A stretch of 34,643 nucleotides of DNA from Enhydrobacter aerosaccus (GCA_903839865.1 CAIMEE010000320.1:1-34643), one strand, 5' to 3'. Numbered from the stretch's first letter, positions 23,859-31,577 are shown. Numbers and translations are program-made. Notes: generated by a model not told the origin, from the sequence alone.

Positions 23859-25091
23859 TCAGCACCTCGCGAGGCGTGCCACCAGCGCTTCGGCTGCATC
23901 GCCGCTCAGCGTCTCGACGCTGTGATACCAGGGCGAGGGACCGCGCTGCGGACCCCACAGCCAGTCGGCGGAAAGCGGCAGCCGCATCAGGATGGGAATG
24001 CCCAGGATTGCCGCGAGATGCGTCGGCGCGTGATCATCGCCGACGACCAGCTTGCAGCGCGCGACATGTTCGGGATCGCGATCGACCGCGATGTTTGGCG
24101 GCGGGTCGGAGGTCGAGAACCAGCCGATGCGGTCTTCCGGTTCGGCCTTGAGATGAAGCGGCGGCGGCGAGGGGACGGTCTGCAGCGTCCAGTCCAGCAC
24201 CTTGGGCAGGCTGCGCAGCGGGATCGCCGCGGCGAAACCGTCGAGCGGATCGCCACGGCGGATGGTCGGCAGATCGAGCCAGCCCGCGACCTTGAACGAG
24301 CATTGGATCGCGAAGTCCATCGCGGGCAGGCGCGCCAGCATCAGCGTGTCGCGCATCGCCGCATCGCTCTCGATGTTGTCCTGCTCGGGATAGACCAGCA
24401 GGCGGCCGTCGAGCCGCTCGCCCTGCCAGCGCGGCAGGCCGGGTGACCAGCGGGCATGGCCATGCTCGGGCAACTCCAGCCGTGCTTCGTAGTCGTCGAG
24501 GCCGCGCATCCAGTCGCCCTGTGCCAGCAGCAGCTCGCCGCGACGCAGGCGCAGCTGGGCGTCGTTCGGCTGGGACGTGAGTGCCATGTCGAGATCGGAG
24601 AGTGCGCCCGCCCAATCGCCGCGTGCCGCGAGAAGCGCCGCGCGGGCGCGGAGTGACGGCATCAGGCGATGGTCGATCGACAGCGCGTCGGTGTAGGCCT
24701 GCTCGGCTTCGTCCAGGCGGCCGAGGGCTTCGAGCGCGCGGCCCCTGTTGTGGGTGATCGCGGCATTGTCGGGTGCGAGCTTGGTGGCGCGTTCCAATGC
24801 GACCAGCGCTTCGGCATGCGCACCCAGGATGGTGAGGCAGCCGGCGAGATTGACCTGTGCCGCAGGCTCCTTGGGCAGGAACTGGGCGGCGCGCTGGAGG
24901 GGCTCGCGTGCCTCGGCGAAGCGGCCGAGCTTCAGCCGCGCCTGTCCAAGCATGTGCAGCGCCTGGCCCGAGTTGGGGCGTGCGTCGACGACCTGGGCGA
25001 ACAGCGGCTCGGCCGCAGCGAAGTCGCCGGCCGACGCGTGCTGGATCGCGTCGCGGGCGATGGAATTGATCTGCTGGTCTGAGAGGGCCAC
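23859..25091 (-). CDS. TPR protein with glycosyltransferase-like C-terminal domain
   Basis: About 410 residues from the GTG at 25091. The first 210 residues hold five to six TPR units (PNSGQALHMLGQARLKLGRF, PAAQVNLAGCLTILGAHAEA, AAITHNRGRALEALGRLDEA). The C-terminal half resembles the GT-B-like domain often fused to TPRs in alphaproteobacteria, with LLVYPEQDNI, CKLVVGDDHAPTHLAAILG and the terminal DWLWGPQRGPSPWYHSV. A sugar-transfer role is possible; several key positions cannot be judged by eye. A TTG at 25124 is an alternative start, but it falls in the T-tract of the upstream terminator, so GTG 25091 is preferred, though no good Shine-Dalgarno supports it. It heads the leuC-leuD-EamA operon. 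Confidence 0.8.
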   Translation of the reverse strand: MALSDQQINSIARDAIQHASAGDFAAAEPLFAQVVDARPNSGQALHMLGQARLKLGRFAEAREPLQRAAQFLPKEPAAQVNLAGCLTILGAHAEALVALERATKLAPDNAAITHNRGRALEALGRLDEAEQAYTDALSIDHRLMPSLRARAALLAARGDWAGALSDLDMALTSQPNDAQLRLRRGELLLAQGDWMRGLDDYEARLELPEHGHARWSPGLPRWQGERLDGRLLVYPEQDNIESDAAMRDTLMLARLPAMDFAIQCSFKVAGWLDLPTIRRGDPLDGFAAAIPLRSLPKVLDWTLQTVPSPPPLHLKAEPEDRIGWFSTSDPPPNIAVDRDPEHVARCKLVVGDDHAPTHLAAILGIPILMRLPLSADWLWGPQRGPSPWYHSVETLSGDAAEALVARLARC

Positions 25092-25121
25092 GCCGCCGTC
25101 TAGCAGAGGCAGGCGCGCGGG

Positions 25122-25172
25122 CAAAGAAAAAGCCGGCGATCGACAAGGGAGGCTGAAACGTCGATCGCCGGC
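25122..25172 (-). terminator. Rho-independent terminator after DUF1127 copy 2
   Basis: GCCGGCGATCGAC (25132-25144) and GTCGATCGCCGGC (25160-25172) form a perfect 13-bp stem with a 15-base loop. On the minus strand the stem is followed by TTTTTCTTTG. It ends the DUF1127 copy 2 transcript 74 bases after its stop. The next minus-strand gene starts only about 30 bases later, so that operon either relies on read-through or has a promoter overlapping the terminator. Confidence 0.92.
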
Positions 25173-25246
25173 CAGGGATCCGGAGAGGATGGGGCCCTGC
25201 AGGGTAAGGAGGGCACGACTCCGGAGTCAGGGAGGAGGTGAAGAGG

Positions 25247-25450
25247 CTATTCGCGCCAGAAGGGCTTGTTGGCCTCGAACCGGATGCTGCCGGGGTTGAG
25301 ACCCAGGTCGCGCAGCGACCGGGCATCGAGCTGGGCGAGCTCGCGGCGCTCGCGGGCCCGGGTGCGCCACGTGCCGATCACGTTGGCGAAGGCGGTGAAG
25401 GTGCCGGCGAGCGGAGCGCGCGGACTGAAGTGGAGAGAGATGTCGGCCAT
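25247..25450 (-). CDS. DUF1127 small protein (copy 2)
   Basis: A 67-residue protein. Residues 30-67 form the DUF1127 domain: RARERRELAQLDARSLRDLG followed by LNPGSIRFEANKPFW, very close to copy 1 (LAELDDRLLRDIGLDRSRARFEADKGYW). The N-terminal 30 residues differ from copy 1 and lack its strongly hydrophobic helix. GGGGAG lies 6 bases before the ATG. It is divergent from the second GcvA-type LysR gene (117 bases between starts) and has its own terminator, so it is a monocistronic, probably highly expressed small-protein gene. Its 3' untranslated part also contains GACTCCGGAGTC, a perfect 12-bp palindrome (25217-25228). Confidence 0.88.
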   Translation of the reverse strand: MADISLHFSPRAPLAGTFTAFANVIGTWRTRARERRELAQLDARSLRDLGLNPGSIRFEANKPFWRE

Positions 25451-25514
25451 GGGAGGCTCCCCTGAGTAAGTGACTAACTTTGTGAGGCTGAAATGCGCCC
25501 GAGGGTGCCCCTTT

Positions 25515-25530
25515 ACAAATGACGCTTTGT
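25515..25530. promoter_or_regulatory. Candidate LysR operator in divergent region 2
   Basis: ACAAA-TGACGC-TTTGT (25515-25530) is an interrupted palindrome in the 117-base region between DUF1127 copy 2 and the LysR gene, placed 38 bases before the LysR ATG. Its size and position fit a LysR-type binding site. It differs in sequence from the dyad in the first DUF1127-LysR pair. Confidence 0.4.
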
Positions 25531-25567
25531 CCTGTTTTGATAAGAATAGCTCATGTGAGGAACGCCC

Positions 25568-26479
25568 ATGAAACGCAGTCTTCCCCCGCTCAATGGCCTG
25601 CGCGCTTTCGAAGCCGCCGCGCGCCACATGAGTTTTACCGATGCCGCCGAGGAATTGAGCGTCACCCAAGCCGCGATCAGCCATCAGGTCAGGGGACTGG
25701 AACAGCGTCTCGGATTAAAATTGTTCGTGCGGAGAAATCGCTCGCTGCTGCTGTCCGAGGCGGGTCAGGCCTATCTGCCGTCAGTGCGTGGCGCCTTCGA
25801 CCAGTTGAACGAGGCAACCGAAAAGCTGCTGCAAAAGGACCGCGGCGGCCATCTCACCGTCACCACCACCGCGTCGTTCGCCATGAAGTGGCTGGTGCCG
25901 CGCTTGGGCGGCTTCCAGCGTGCCAATCCAGAGATCGATGTGCGTATAAGCACCGGCACCGGCCTTATCGATTTTTCGCGCGAGGACGTCGATATCGGCA
26001 TTCGCTACGGCCGCGGCCAGTGGCCGGGTCTGGTGGCCGAGCGGCTGGTCGGCGAGGACGTCATGCCGGTCTGCGCGCCGGCGCTGCTCAAGGGGCCGAA
26101 CGCGCTGAAGAAGCCGGCCGACCTCAAGCGCTTCACCCTGTTGCACATCGGCAGCTTTCCCGATGACTGGCAGGTCTGGCTGACGGCCGCCGGCGTGAAG
26201 GGCATCGATACCAACCGCGGCGTCACTTTCGACTTTCCGATCGCGGCCTATCAGGCGGCGATGGATGGGCTGGGCGTGGCGCTCGGCCGCAACCCGCTGG
26301 TGGCGCCCGACCTCAAGGCCGGCCGGCTGGTCGTGCCGTTCGACTTCAAGATGTCGACCGAGCTTGCCTACTACATGGTCTATCCCGCCGAGGCGATCCG
26401 GCGGCGCAAGATCAAGGCGTTCCGCGACTGGCTGCTGCCGCTCGCCGAGGCGCAGGCTGCCACCAAGGCGGCGGCCTAG
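25568..26479 (+). CDS. LysR-family transcriptional regulator, GcvA-type (copy 2)
   Basis: A 303-residue regulator. The helix-turn-helix lies at about 5-65 (LNGLRAFEAAARHMSFTDAA, VTQAAISHQVRGLEQRLG), and the effector domain runs from about 93 to 292. It shares the whole N-terminal pattern with the regulator at 5051-5974 but has its own effector pocket, for example GRGQWPGLVAERL. GAGGAA precedes the ATG. It is divergent from DUF1127 copy 2 and followed after 4 bases by the HpaB-type gene, so it is cotranscribed with an enzyme gene as well as probably controlling the small-protein gene. The inducer is unknown. Confidence 0.93.
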   Translation: MKRSLPPLNGLRAFEAAARHMSFTDAAEELSVTQAAISHQVRGLEQRLGLKLFVRRNRSLLLSEAGQAYLPSVRGAFDQLNEATEKLLQKDRGGHLTVTTTASFAMKWLVPRLGGFQRANPEIDVRISTGTGLIDFSREDVDIGIRYGRGQWPGLVAERLVGEDVMPVCAPALLKGPNALKKPADLKRFTLLHIGSFPDDWQVWLTAAGVKGIDTNRGVTFDFPIAAYQAAMDGLGVALGRNPLVAPDLKAGRLVVPFDFKMSTELAYYMVYPAEAIRRRKIKAFRDWLLPLAEAQAATKAAA

Positions 26480-26483
26480 AGCT

Positions 26484-27941
26484 ATGCCGATCAAGACCGG
26501 AGAGCAGTATCGCCAGTCCCTGCGCGATGGCCGAAAGCTTTATGTCGACGGCAGACTGGTCGAAGACGTCACGACCTGTCCGTCGATGCAGGGCGTGATC
26601 GGCACGATCGCCGCGCTCTACGACGACCAGCACAATCCCGCCTACAGCGACGTCCTGACGTACAAATCGCCAACCAGCGGTGAACGCGTCAGCAAGACCT
26701 ATCTCGACGCCAAGACGCTCGACGATCTGCATGGCCTCGCGGGCTGCTATCACCTGCGGGCAATGCGTACTTTCGGCCTGATGGGCCGTCTGACCGATTT
26801 CATGTCGGCTTTCCTAGTCGACACGGTCATCGGCCTGCGCGCGATGGGCAAGCCTGAGGCCACGGCGCGGGCGCAGCATATCGTCGAGCTGTGTCGCGAG
26901 AACGATTTCCAGGTGACCCACGCGCTGATCGATCCGCAGACCGACCGGTCGAAGCTCGATGCGCCGTCGCAGGCGGTCCAGCTTGTCGAGCGCAGGGCGG
27001 ACGGCATCGTGGTGAGCGGCTGCCGTACGCTCTCGACTCTCGCGGCCGTGTCCAACGAGTGCTACGTGGGTCCCTATTATCCGCGCAAGGCGGGCGAGGA
27101 GAAGTTCGCGCTCACCTTCGTCATCCCGATGAACACGCCCGGCCTCTCGATCCTGTGCCGCGAGAGTTTTCATCATGGCGAGAGCGCCTTCGATCGCCCT
27201 CTCAGCGCGCGCTTCGACGAAAGCGACGCCATCCTTGTGTTCGACAAGGTGTTCGTGCCCAAGGAGCGCGTGATCGTCGACGGCGACATCGCGGCCTACA
27301 ATGCGATCATGGGCACGCGCCCGGGGTTCACGTCGCTGCAGGCCTGCACACGCTCGACCATGAAGCTGCGTTTCCTGGTCGGCATGGCGACGGCCGTGGC
27401 GCGCGCCAATGGCCGCGACAAGACTCCGCGCTTCCAGGCCGCGATCGGCGAATTGACCGCGCTGGTCAGCATTGCCGAGGGAATCCGGTCGGGCATCGTC
27501 GTCGATGCCTATCGGCGTGTTCAGGCCTTCGACGAGGGAAAGATGTCGATCTCGGGCGACGGGATCTCCGAAGCCAAGGCCATCGGCAGCCCGGGCAACG
27601 CCGCAGTCAATTTCTTCTTTCCCTACGCGAACACCAAGGCGGTGGACGTGCTGCGCATGGCGGCGGGTTCGGGCGTTCTTGCCATGAGCGAGGCCGACTA
27701 CAATCATCCCGACGTGGCGCCGCTGATGGACCAATGGCTGATCGGCCCCGGCATCGATGCCAAGCAACGACTCGCCCTGATGAAGCTCGCCTGGGACATG
27801 ACCGGCACGGAGTTCGGCTCACGCTCCGGTCTCTACGAGCGTCTTTACTCGGGCGATCCGGAGATCAACGCCCAACGCTGGTTCACCAGTCCCGTCACGC
27901 GGGATTGCGAAGATCTCGTGCACAGCCTGCTCGCGTCGTGA
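26484..27941 (+). CDS. 4-hydroxyphenylacetate 3-hydroxylase family monooxygenase (HpaB-type)
   Basis: A 485-residue oxygenase component of the HpaB/PvcC family, which uses FADH2 from a separate reductase to hydroxylate phenolic substrates; some members are instead 4-hydroxybutyryl-CoA dehydratases. Marks are TGEQYRQSLRDGRKLYVDGR at the N-terminus, HALIDPQTDRSK, VVSGCRTLSTLAAVSNE and FDKVFVPKERVIVDGD. The HxxxC and later Cys ligands of the dehydratase cluster are not evident, so the monooxygenase role is favoured. The gene starts 4 bases after the LysR stop. No HpaC reductase is present. The natural substrate is unknown. Confidence 0.88.
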   Translation: MPIKTGEQYRQSLRDGRKLYVDGRLVEDVTTCPSMQGVIGTIAALYDDQHNPAYSDVLTYKSPTSGERVSKTYLDAKTLDDLHGLAGCYHLRAMRTFGLMGRLTDFMSAFLVDTVIGLRAMGKPEATARAQHIVELCRENDFQVTHALIDPQTDRSKLDAPSQAVQLVERRADGIVVSGCRTLSTLAAVSNECYVGPYYPRKAGEEKFALTFVIPMNTPGLSILCRESFHHGESAFDRPLSARFDESDAILVFDKVFVPKERVIVDGDIAAYNAIMGTRPGFTSLQACTRSTMKLRFLVGMATAVARANGRDKTPRFQAAIGELTALVSIAEGIRSGIVVDAYRRVQAFDEGKMSISGDGISEAKAIGSPGNAAVNFFFPYANTKAVDVLRMAAGSGVLAMSEADYNHPDVAPLMDQWLIGPGIDAKQRLALMKLAWDMTGTEFGSRSGLYERLYSGDPEINAQRWFTSPVTRDCEDLVHSLLAS

Positions 27942-27959
27942 GCAAAGCAGAGTAGAGAC

Positions 27960-28397
27960 GTGGGACCGCTTGAAGCCTACCTGCCCTATCTTTTGAACCG
28001 GGCCGGCGTGCGCATCGCCGACGCCTTCAGCAGGGAAATACGCCCGCTTGGGGCCACGCTGCAGATGTGGCGCGTCCTTGCCGCTCTGCGCGAACTCGAC
28101 GGACGTCGCATGGGCGATCTGTCGGCAACGACCTCGATCGAAGTCTCCACGCTCACCCGCCTCGTCGATGGCATGGAGAAGAGGAAGCTGGTCGCCCGCC
28201 GCCGCGATCGCGCCGACGCGCGCGCGATCGTGCTTCATGCCACAGCCGCCGGGCGGAGCCTGACGCGGCGCATCCTGCCGATCGCCGAGCGCTACGAGAA
28301 GGTGGCCTTGCAGGGCTTCGACGTAGGCGAGGCCAAGCGGCTGAAAGCCGCCTTGCGCCGGCTCTACGCCAATGCGGGGAAGCTCGGCGGGAATTAG
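27960..28397 (+). CDS. MarR-family transcriptional regulator
   Basis: A 145-residue winged-helix regulator: LPYLLNRAGVRIADAFSREI (dimer helix), then the DNA-binding part RRMGDLSATTSIEVSTLTRLVDGMEKRKLVARRR and the wing with RADARAIVLHATAAGR (each written in parts of the usual MarR layout). MarR proteins are mostly repressors released by phenolic ligands. The start is GTG at 27960, 18 bases after the HpaB-type gene, so it belongs to the same transcript. Just after its stop lies an 18-bp inverted repeat in front of the luciferase-like gene, its most likely operator. Confidence 0.9.
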   Translation: MGPLEAYLPYLLNRAGVRIADAFSREIRPLGATLQMWRVLAALRELDGRRMGDLSATTSIEVSTLTRLVDGMEKRKLVARRRDRADARAIVLHATAAGRSLTRRILPIAERYEKVALQGFDVGEAKRLKAALRRLYANAGKLGGN

Positions 28398-28410
28398 AGT
28401 CGCTGCCAGA

Positions 28411-28428
28411 TATTTGCGTTTGCAAATA
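28411..28428. promoter_or_regulatory. Candidate MarR operator
   Basis: TATTTGC-GTTT-GCAAATA is a perfect inverted repeat with 7-base arms and a 4-base spacer, located 13 bases after the MarR stop and 40 bases before the luciferase-like ATG. Length and TTGC-N4-GCAA core fit MarR-type operators. A weak promoter TTGCGT (28414) with TAGCCT (28437) at 17-base spacing would overlap it, consistent with repression. Confidence 0.6.
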
Positions 28429-28468
28429 AATTCGACTAGCCTCGGCCCAAAGCAGGCGGGAGGAAACC

Positions 28469-29521
28469 ATGGACTTTGGCTATTTCACGCTGAGCGACAA
28501 CCGCTATCCCGGCAACACGCGCACGGCCGAGGACTTCATCAAGGATATCTTCGCCGAGGCGCTGTACGCCGAAAAGGTCGGGCTGAATTCGGCCTGGATC
28601 GGCGAGCATCATTTCAACCTGCTGGGCGTCAATGCCTCGCCGCTGGCGATGCTGGCACAGCTCGCGGGCGCCACGACCAAGCTGCGGCTGGCGCCGGCCG
28701 TGACGCTGCTGCCGGTGCATCACCCGCTGCATGTCGCGGAGGAATGGGCGACGCTCGATCTGCTGTCGGACGGCCGCGTCGATTTCGCCGCTGGTCGCGG
28801 TTACGACCGCAAGGAATACGAGCCGTTCCAGGCGAACTTCGAGGACTCGGCCGAGCTGTTTGCCGAGGGACTCGAGATCGTGTGGCGCGCCTGGACCGAG
28901 ACCGGCAAGTGGTCGCATCAGGGGAAGTTCTACCAGTTCAAGGATGTCGAGATCCGGCCCAAGCCCGCGCAAAAGCCGCTTCGGCCCTATGTCGCCTGCT
29001 TCTCGCGCCCGTCGATGGAGCTCGCGGCGAAGAACGACTGGAACGTGATCTATGCGCCGTTCGCGGCCGCGATGGTCTATGGGTCGCTGGCTGACGCGGT
29101 GCGCGTCTATCGCGAGACCTGCGAGGCCACCTACAAGCGGCCGATGCGGCGCGCGCTCTGTTCCTACTTTGTGCACATCGCCTCGACGCCTGAAGAAGAA
29201 CAGTACGGCAAGGAAGCGCTGGTGCGCTATTTCCAGGACGCGCTGATCGCGGCCTTCCCCTCGTCGTCGGGCGAGAACGTGCCGCCGACCTACAAGTACT
29301 TCGTCGACATCGTGAACATCCTGCGCGACATGCGGCCGGAGAAGCTCACCGACAAGTCCATCCTGTGCGGCAGCCCACAGCACATCGTCGACTCGCTGAA
29401 GCAGGTCGAGAAGGCCGGCATTGCCGAGGTGATCCTCTATTTCAACTACGGCCAGAAGCCCCATGCGCTCGTGAAGGAGCAGATGGACCGCTTCATGCGC
29501 GACGTGGCGCCCTTCTTCTAG
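28469..29521 (+). CDS. LLM-class flavin-dependent oxidoreductase (luciferase-like)
   Basis: A 350-residue TIM-barrel protein of the bacterial luciferase-like family. Marks are DFGYFTLSDNRYPG at the start, SAWIGEHHFNLLGVNASP, LRLAPAVTLLPVHHPLHVAE, DLLSDGRVDFAAGRGYDRKE and the late CGSPQHIVDSLKQVEKAGI. These enzymes use FMNH2 (or F420 in other lineages) to oxidise small organic molecules; here FMN is expected. GGGAGGAAA precedes the ATG. A MarR gene and a perfect inverted repeat lie directly upstream, suggesting substrate-induced expression. No flavin reductase is linked. Confidence 0.92.
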   Translation: MDFGYFTLSDNRYPGNTRTAEDFIKDIFAEALYAEKVGLNSAWIGEHHFNLLGVNASPLAMLAQLAGATTKLRLAPAVTLLPVHHPLHVAEEWATLDLLSDGRVDFAAGRGYDRKEYEPFQANFEDSAELFAEGLEIVWRAWTETGKWSHQGKFYQFKDVEIRPKPAQKPLRPYVACFSRPSMELAAKNDWNVIYAPFAAAMVYGSLADAVRVYRETCEATYKRPMRRALCSYFVHIASTPEEEQYGKEALVRYFQDALIAAFPSSSGENVPPTYKYFVDIVNILRDMRPEKLTDKSILCGSPQHIVDSLKQVEKAGIAEVILYFNYGQKPHALVKEQMDRFMRDVAPFF

Positions 29522-29614
29522 ACCGCTTCCTTCACCAGCTGCACGATCTCGGGCGAAAGCGACGAACGTAGGCCTGGGTCGTGGTCGTCTTCTTGAATTG
29601 GACGCGCCGCAGTT
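29518..29614 (-). pseudogene. Possible C-terminal gene remnant between two genes
   Basis: After the desaturase stop, the minus strand stays open in another frame with a coding-like end: RPIQEDDHDPGLRSS followed by LSPEIVQLVKEAV and TAG (29518-29520). There is no start codon or ribosome binding site for it in this 93-base gap. It may be the tail of a lost gene or of a longer desaturase truncated by a frameshift. It could also be chance, given the GC content. Confidence 0.25.
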
Positions 29615-30655
29615 CTAGCGAGTCGCGCGAGCCTCGCGGAACGAGACGAGACGGTGCTGCGTGTCGTCCCACAATGCCAGGCGTACGCACCTGAAGCTGT
29701 CCAACAGCGTCAGCCGGCCGACAGCACGCAGTTCCGGATGATCGCGCAGGATGCGTGGCAGGCGATAGTAGGGAATGCGGCTCGAGAGATGATGCAGATG
29801 GTGCATGCCGATGTTGGCGGTGATCCAGCGCAGGAAAGCCGGCAGATCGTAATGCGAGCTGCCGTGCAGGGCGGCGTCGAGGGCATTCCAGTTGCCCTCC
29901 TTGGCCCAGGTCGTTTCCTCGAACTGGTGCTGCACATAGAACAGCCAGACGCCGATCGAGGCGGCGACGATCGCGACCGGCAGGTGCACCAGCAGGAAAG
30001 CCTTGAAGCCGATCAGCCAGATCAGCCCGCCGGCGACGGCGGCGATCGCGGCGTTCGTCGCCATGGTGCTGACCCATGGCCACCAGCCGTTGCCGCGCAT
30101 CAGCCCGACCGGCAGGCGATGCTGCAGCAGGAACAGGTAGGCCGGACCGAGGCCGAACATCACCAGCGGATGGCGATAAAGGCGATAGCGCAGGCGGCCC
30201 CACATCGAGCGCGCGCGGTATTCCGCGACGGTCAGCGTGTCGATGTCGCCCATGCCGCGGCGGTCGAGGTTGCCGCTGCTCGCGTGATGGACGGCGTGGG
30301 TGCGCCGCCAGAAGCCGTAGGGCGTCATCGTCACGACGCTGGCGATGCGGCCGATCCAGTCGTTGGCGGCACGATGGCGAACGAAGGAGCCATGGCTGCA
30401 ATCGTGCTGGATCATGAACAGCCGGACCACGAACACGCCGGACGCGAGCGCGAGCGGCAACGCCAGCCAGTAGCCGACGTCGAGCGTCACCCAGGCCAGC
30501 AGCCAGAGCCCCACCAGCGGCACGACCGTGACCGCGATCTCGAACAGGCCGCGGCGATAGCTGGGCTGGCGATAACGCGCCAGTACCTGCGTCCAGCGGC
30601 GGGCGTCGATTGGCGTTTCAATGGAAGCGGCGGAGTCTTGTTGTTTCATGCGCAT
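29615..30655 (-). CDS. Membrane fatty acid desaturase
   Basis: A 346-residue di-iron acyl-lipid desaturase. The three histidine boxes are HDCSH (about 84-88), HAVHH (120-124) and HHLHH (285-289), with QHQFEETTW between boxes two and three as in bacterial DesA/delta-5-type enzymes. At least four hydrophobic segments flank them, so it lies in the inner membrane and introduces double bonds into phospholipid acyl chains, usually for membrane fluidity. ATG at 30655 (MRMKQQD) is chosen; ATG at 30649 and a TTG further up are possible. It lies 108 bases after the NYN gene on the same strand and probably has its own promoter. Electron donors are not encoded nearby. Confidence 0.92.
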   Translation of the reverse strand: MRMKQQDSAASIETPIDARRWTQVLARYRQPSYRRGLFEIAVTVVPLVGLWLLAWVTLDVGYWLALPLALASGVFVVRLFMIQHDCSHGSFVRHRAANDWIGRIASVVTMTPYGFWRRTHAVHHASSGNLDRRGMGDIDTLTVAEYRARSMWGRLRYRLYRHPLVMFGLGPAYLFLLQHRLPVGLMRGNGWWPWVSTMATNAAIAAVAGGLIWLIGFKAFLLVHLPVAIVAASIGVWLFYVQHQFEETTWAKEGNWNALDAALHGSSHYDLPAFLRWITANIGMHHLHHLSSRIPYYRLPRILRDHPELRAVGRLTLLDSFRCVRLALWDDTQHRLVSFREARATR

Positions 30656-30723
30656 GTTGCGATTAGGCGGCTGCCGATCCGAAAGCAATGAGCGAAATGG
30701 CGCCGCGGGCAGTGCAGGAGAAG

Positions 30724-30753
30724 ATATTACGCTTGCCGGTGTGGCGATTCTAA
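30724..30753 (-). promoter_or_regulatory. Candidate promoter for the desaturase gene
   Basis: On the minus strand, TTAGAA (30753-30748) and TAATAT (30729-30724) are separated by 18 bases, about 70 bases before the desaturase start. The match is weak. An imperfect direct repeat (GGCGATTCTAAGG at 30743-30755 and GCCGATTCTAGG at 30757-30768) overlaps the -35 side and the NYN stop codon. Confidence 0.25.
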
Positions 30754-30763
30754 GGTGCCGATT

Positions 30764-31543
30764 CTAGGCCGGTCTGCGGCGTCTGGGCGGACGGTTGCCG
30801 GCGGGTGCCGCGGGCGTGGGCTTCGCCCGGATGCGCATGGCGCGGCCCTCTCCTTCGTCGATCTCGAAAGCGCCGCTTTGCCGCACAAGATCGCTCAGGT
30901 TGCGGAAGCCGTAGGTGCGCGAATCGAAGTCGGAGACAACATTGGCCAGGCGCTGGCCGACCGCGCGCAGGCCGACCCAGCCGCCCTCGGTCTCCATTTG
31001 CGCGATTGCCTTGTTCAGGATGGCGACAGCGGAGTCGGGGGTCTGGGCGGGCGGCGGGGCGGCCGCGCCTTGCCTGGGCGCCGAGGCCGGCGGCACCTCG
31101 GGCACCAGGTTCTCGGTGTAGATGAAGCGGCGGCACGCCTGGCGAAAGCTCTCCGGTGTCTTGCGCGCGCCGAAGCCGTAGACGTCGGCGCCTTCCTCGC
31201 GCAGCCGCGACGCCAGCCGCGTGAAGTCGCTGTCCGACGAGACCAGGCAGAAGCCGTCGAACCGCCCGCTGTGCAGCAGGTCCATGGCGTCGATCACCAG
31301 GGCGATGTCGGAGGCGTTCTTGCCGCTGGTGTAGGCGAACTGCTGGTAGGGATCGATCGCGTATTTCTGCAGAACGTCGGCCCACGACTTGAGCCGGGGG
31401 CTCGAGAAGTCGCCGTAGATGCGGCGCACGCTCGCTTCGCCGAACTTGGCGATCTCCTCGAACAGGCCGGCGACGATGCGCGGCGAGGTGTTGTCGGCGT
31501 CGATCAGCACGGCGAACCGGCGCAGTCGGCTTTCGTCGGCCAT
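30764..31543 (-). CDS. NYN-domain putative RNase with C-terminal LOTUS/OST-HTH domain
   Basis: A 259-residue protein. The N-terminal NYN domain (LabA/DUF88 type, PIN-like, about 8-145) shows the acidic motif AVLIDADN (D15, D17), KNASDIALVIDAMDLL and LVSSDSDFTRLASRLREEG. After a Pro/Ala linker (150-165) comes a LOTUS/OST-HTH-like domain (about 166-240; GWVGLRAVGQRLANVVSDF, YGFRNLSDLVRQSGAFEI). The tail is basic (NRPPRRRRPA). NYN proteins are metal-dependent ribonucleases and LOTUS binds RNA, so a role in RNA turnover is likely; the target is unknown. It lies 34 bases after the racemase-like gene on the same strand. Confidence 0.9.
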   Translation of the reverse strand: MADESRLRRFAVLIDADNTSPRIVAGLFEEIAKFGEASVRRIYGDFSSPRLKSWADVLQKYAIDPYQQFAYTSGKNASDIALVIDAMDLLHSGRFDGFCLVSSDSDFTRLASRLREEGADVYGFGARKTPESFRQACRRFIYTENLVPEVPPASAPRQGAAAPPPAQTPDSAVAILNKAIAQMETEGGWVGLRAVGQRLANVVSDFDSRTYGFRNLSDLVRQSGAFEIDEGEGRAMRIRAKPTPAAPAGNRPPRRRRPA

Positions 31544-31577
31544 GAGGGCACCTCGCAGAAAAAACCAGGCGGAAAAA

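Noticed and set aside
26484-27941. 4-hydroxybutyryl-CoA dehydratase
   Set aside because: The iron-sulfur cysteine/histidine set of the dehydratase is not evident, and the neighbours are aerobic flavin enzymes.
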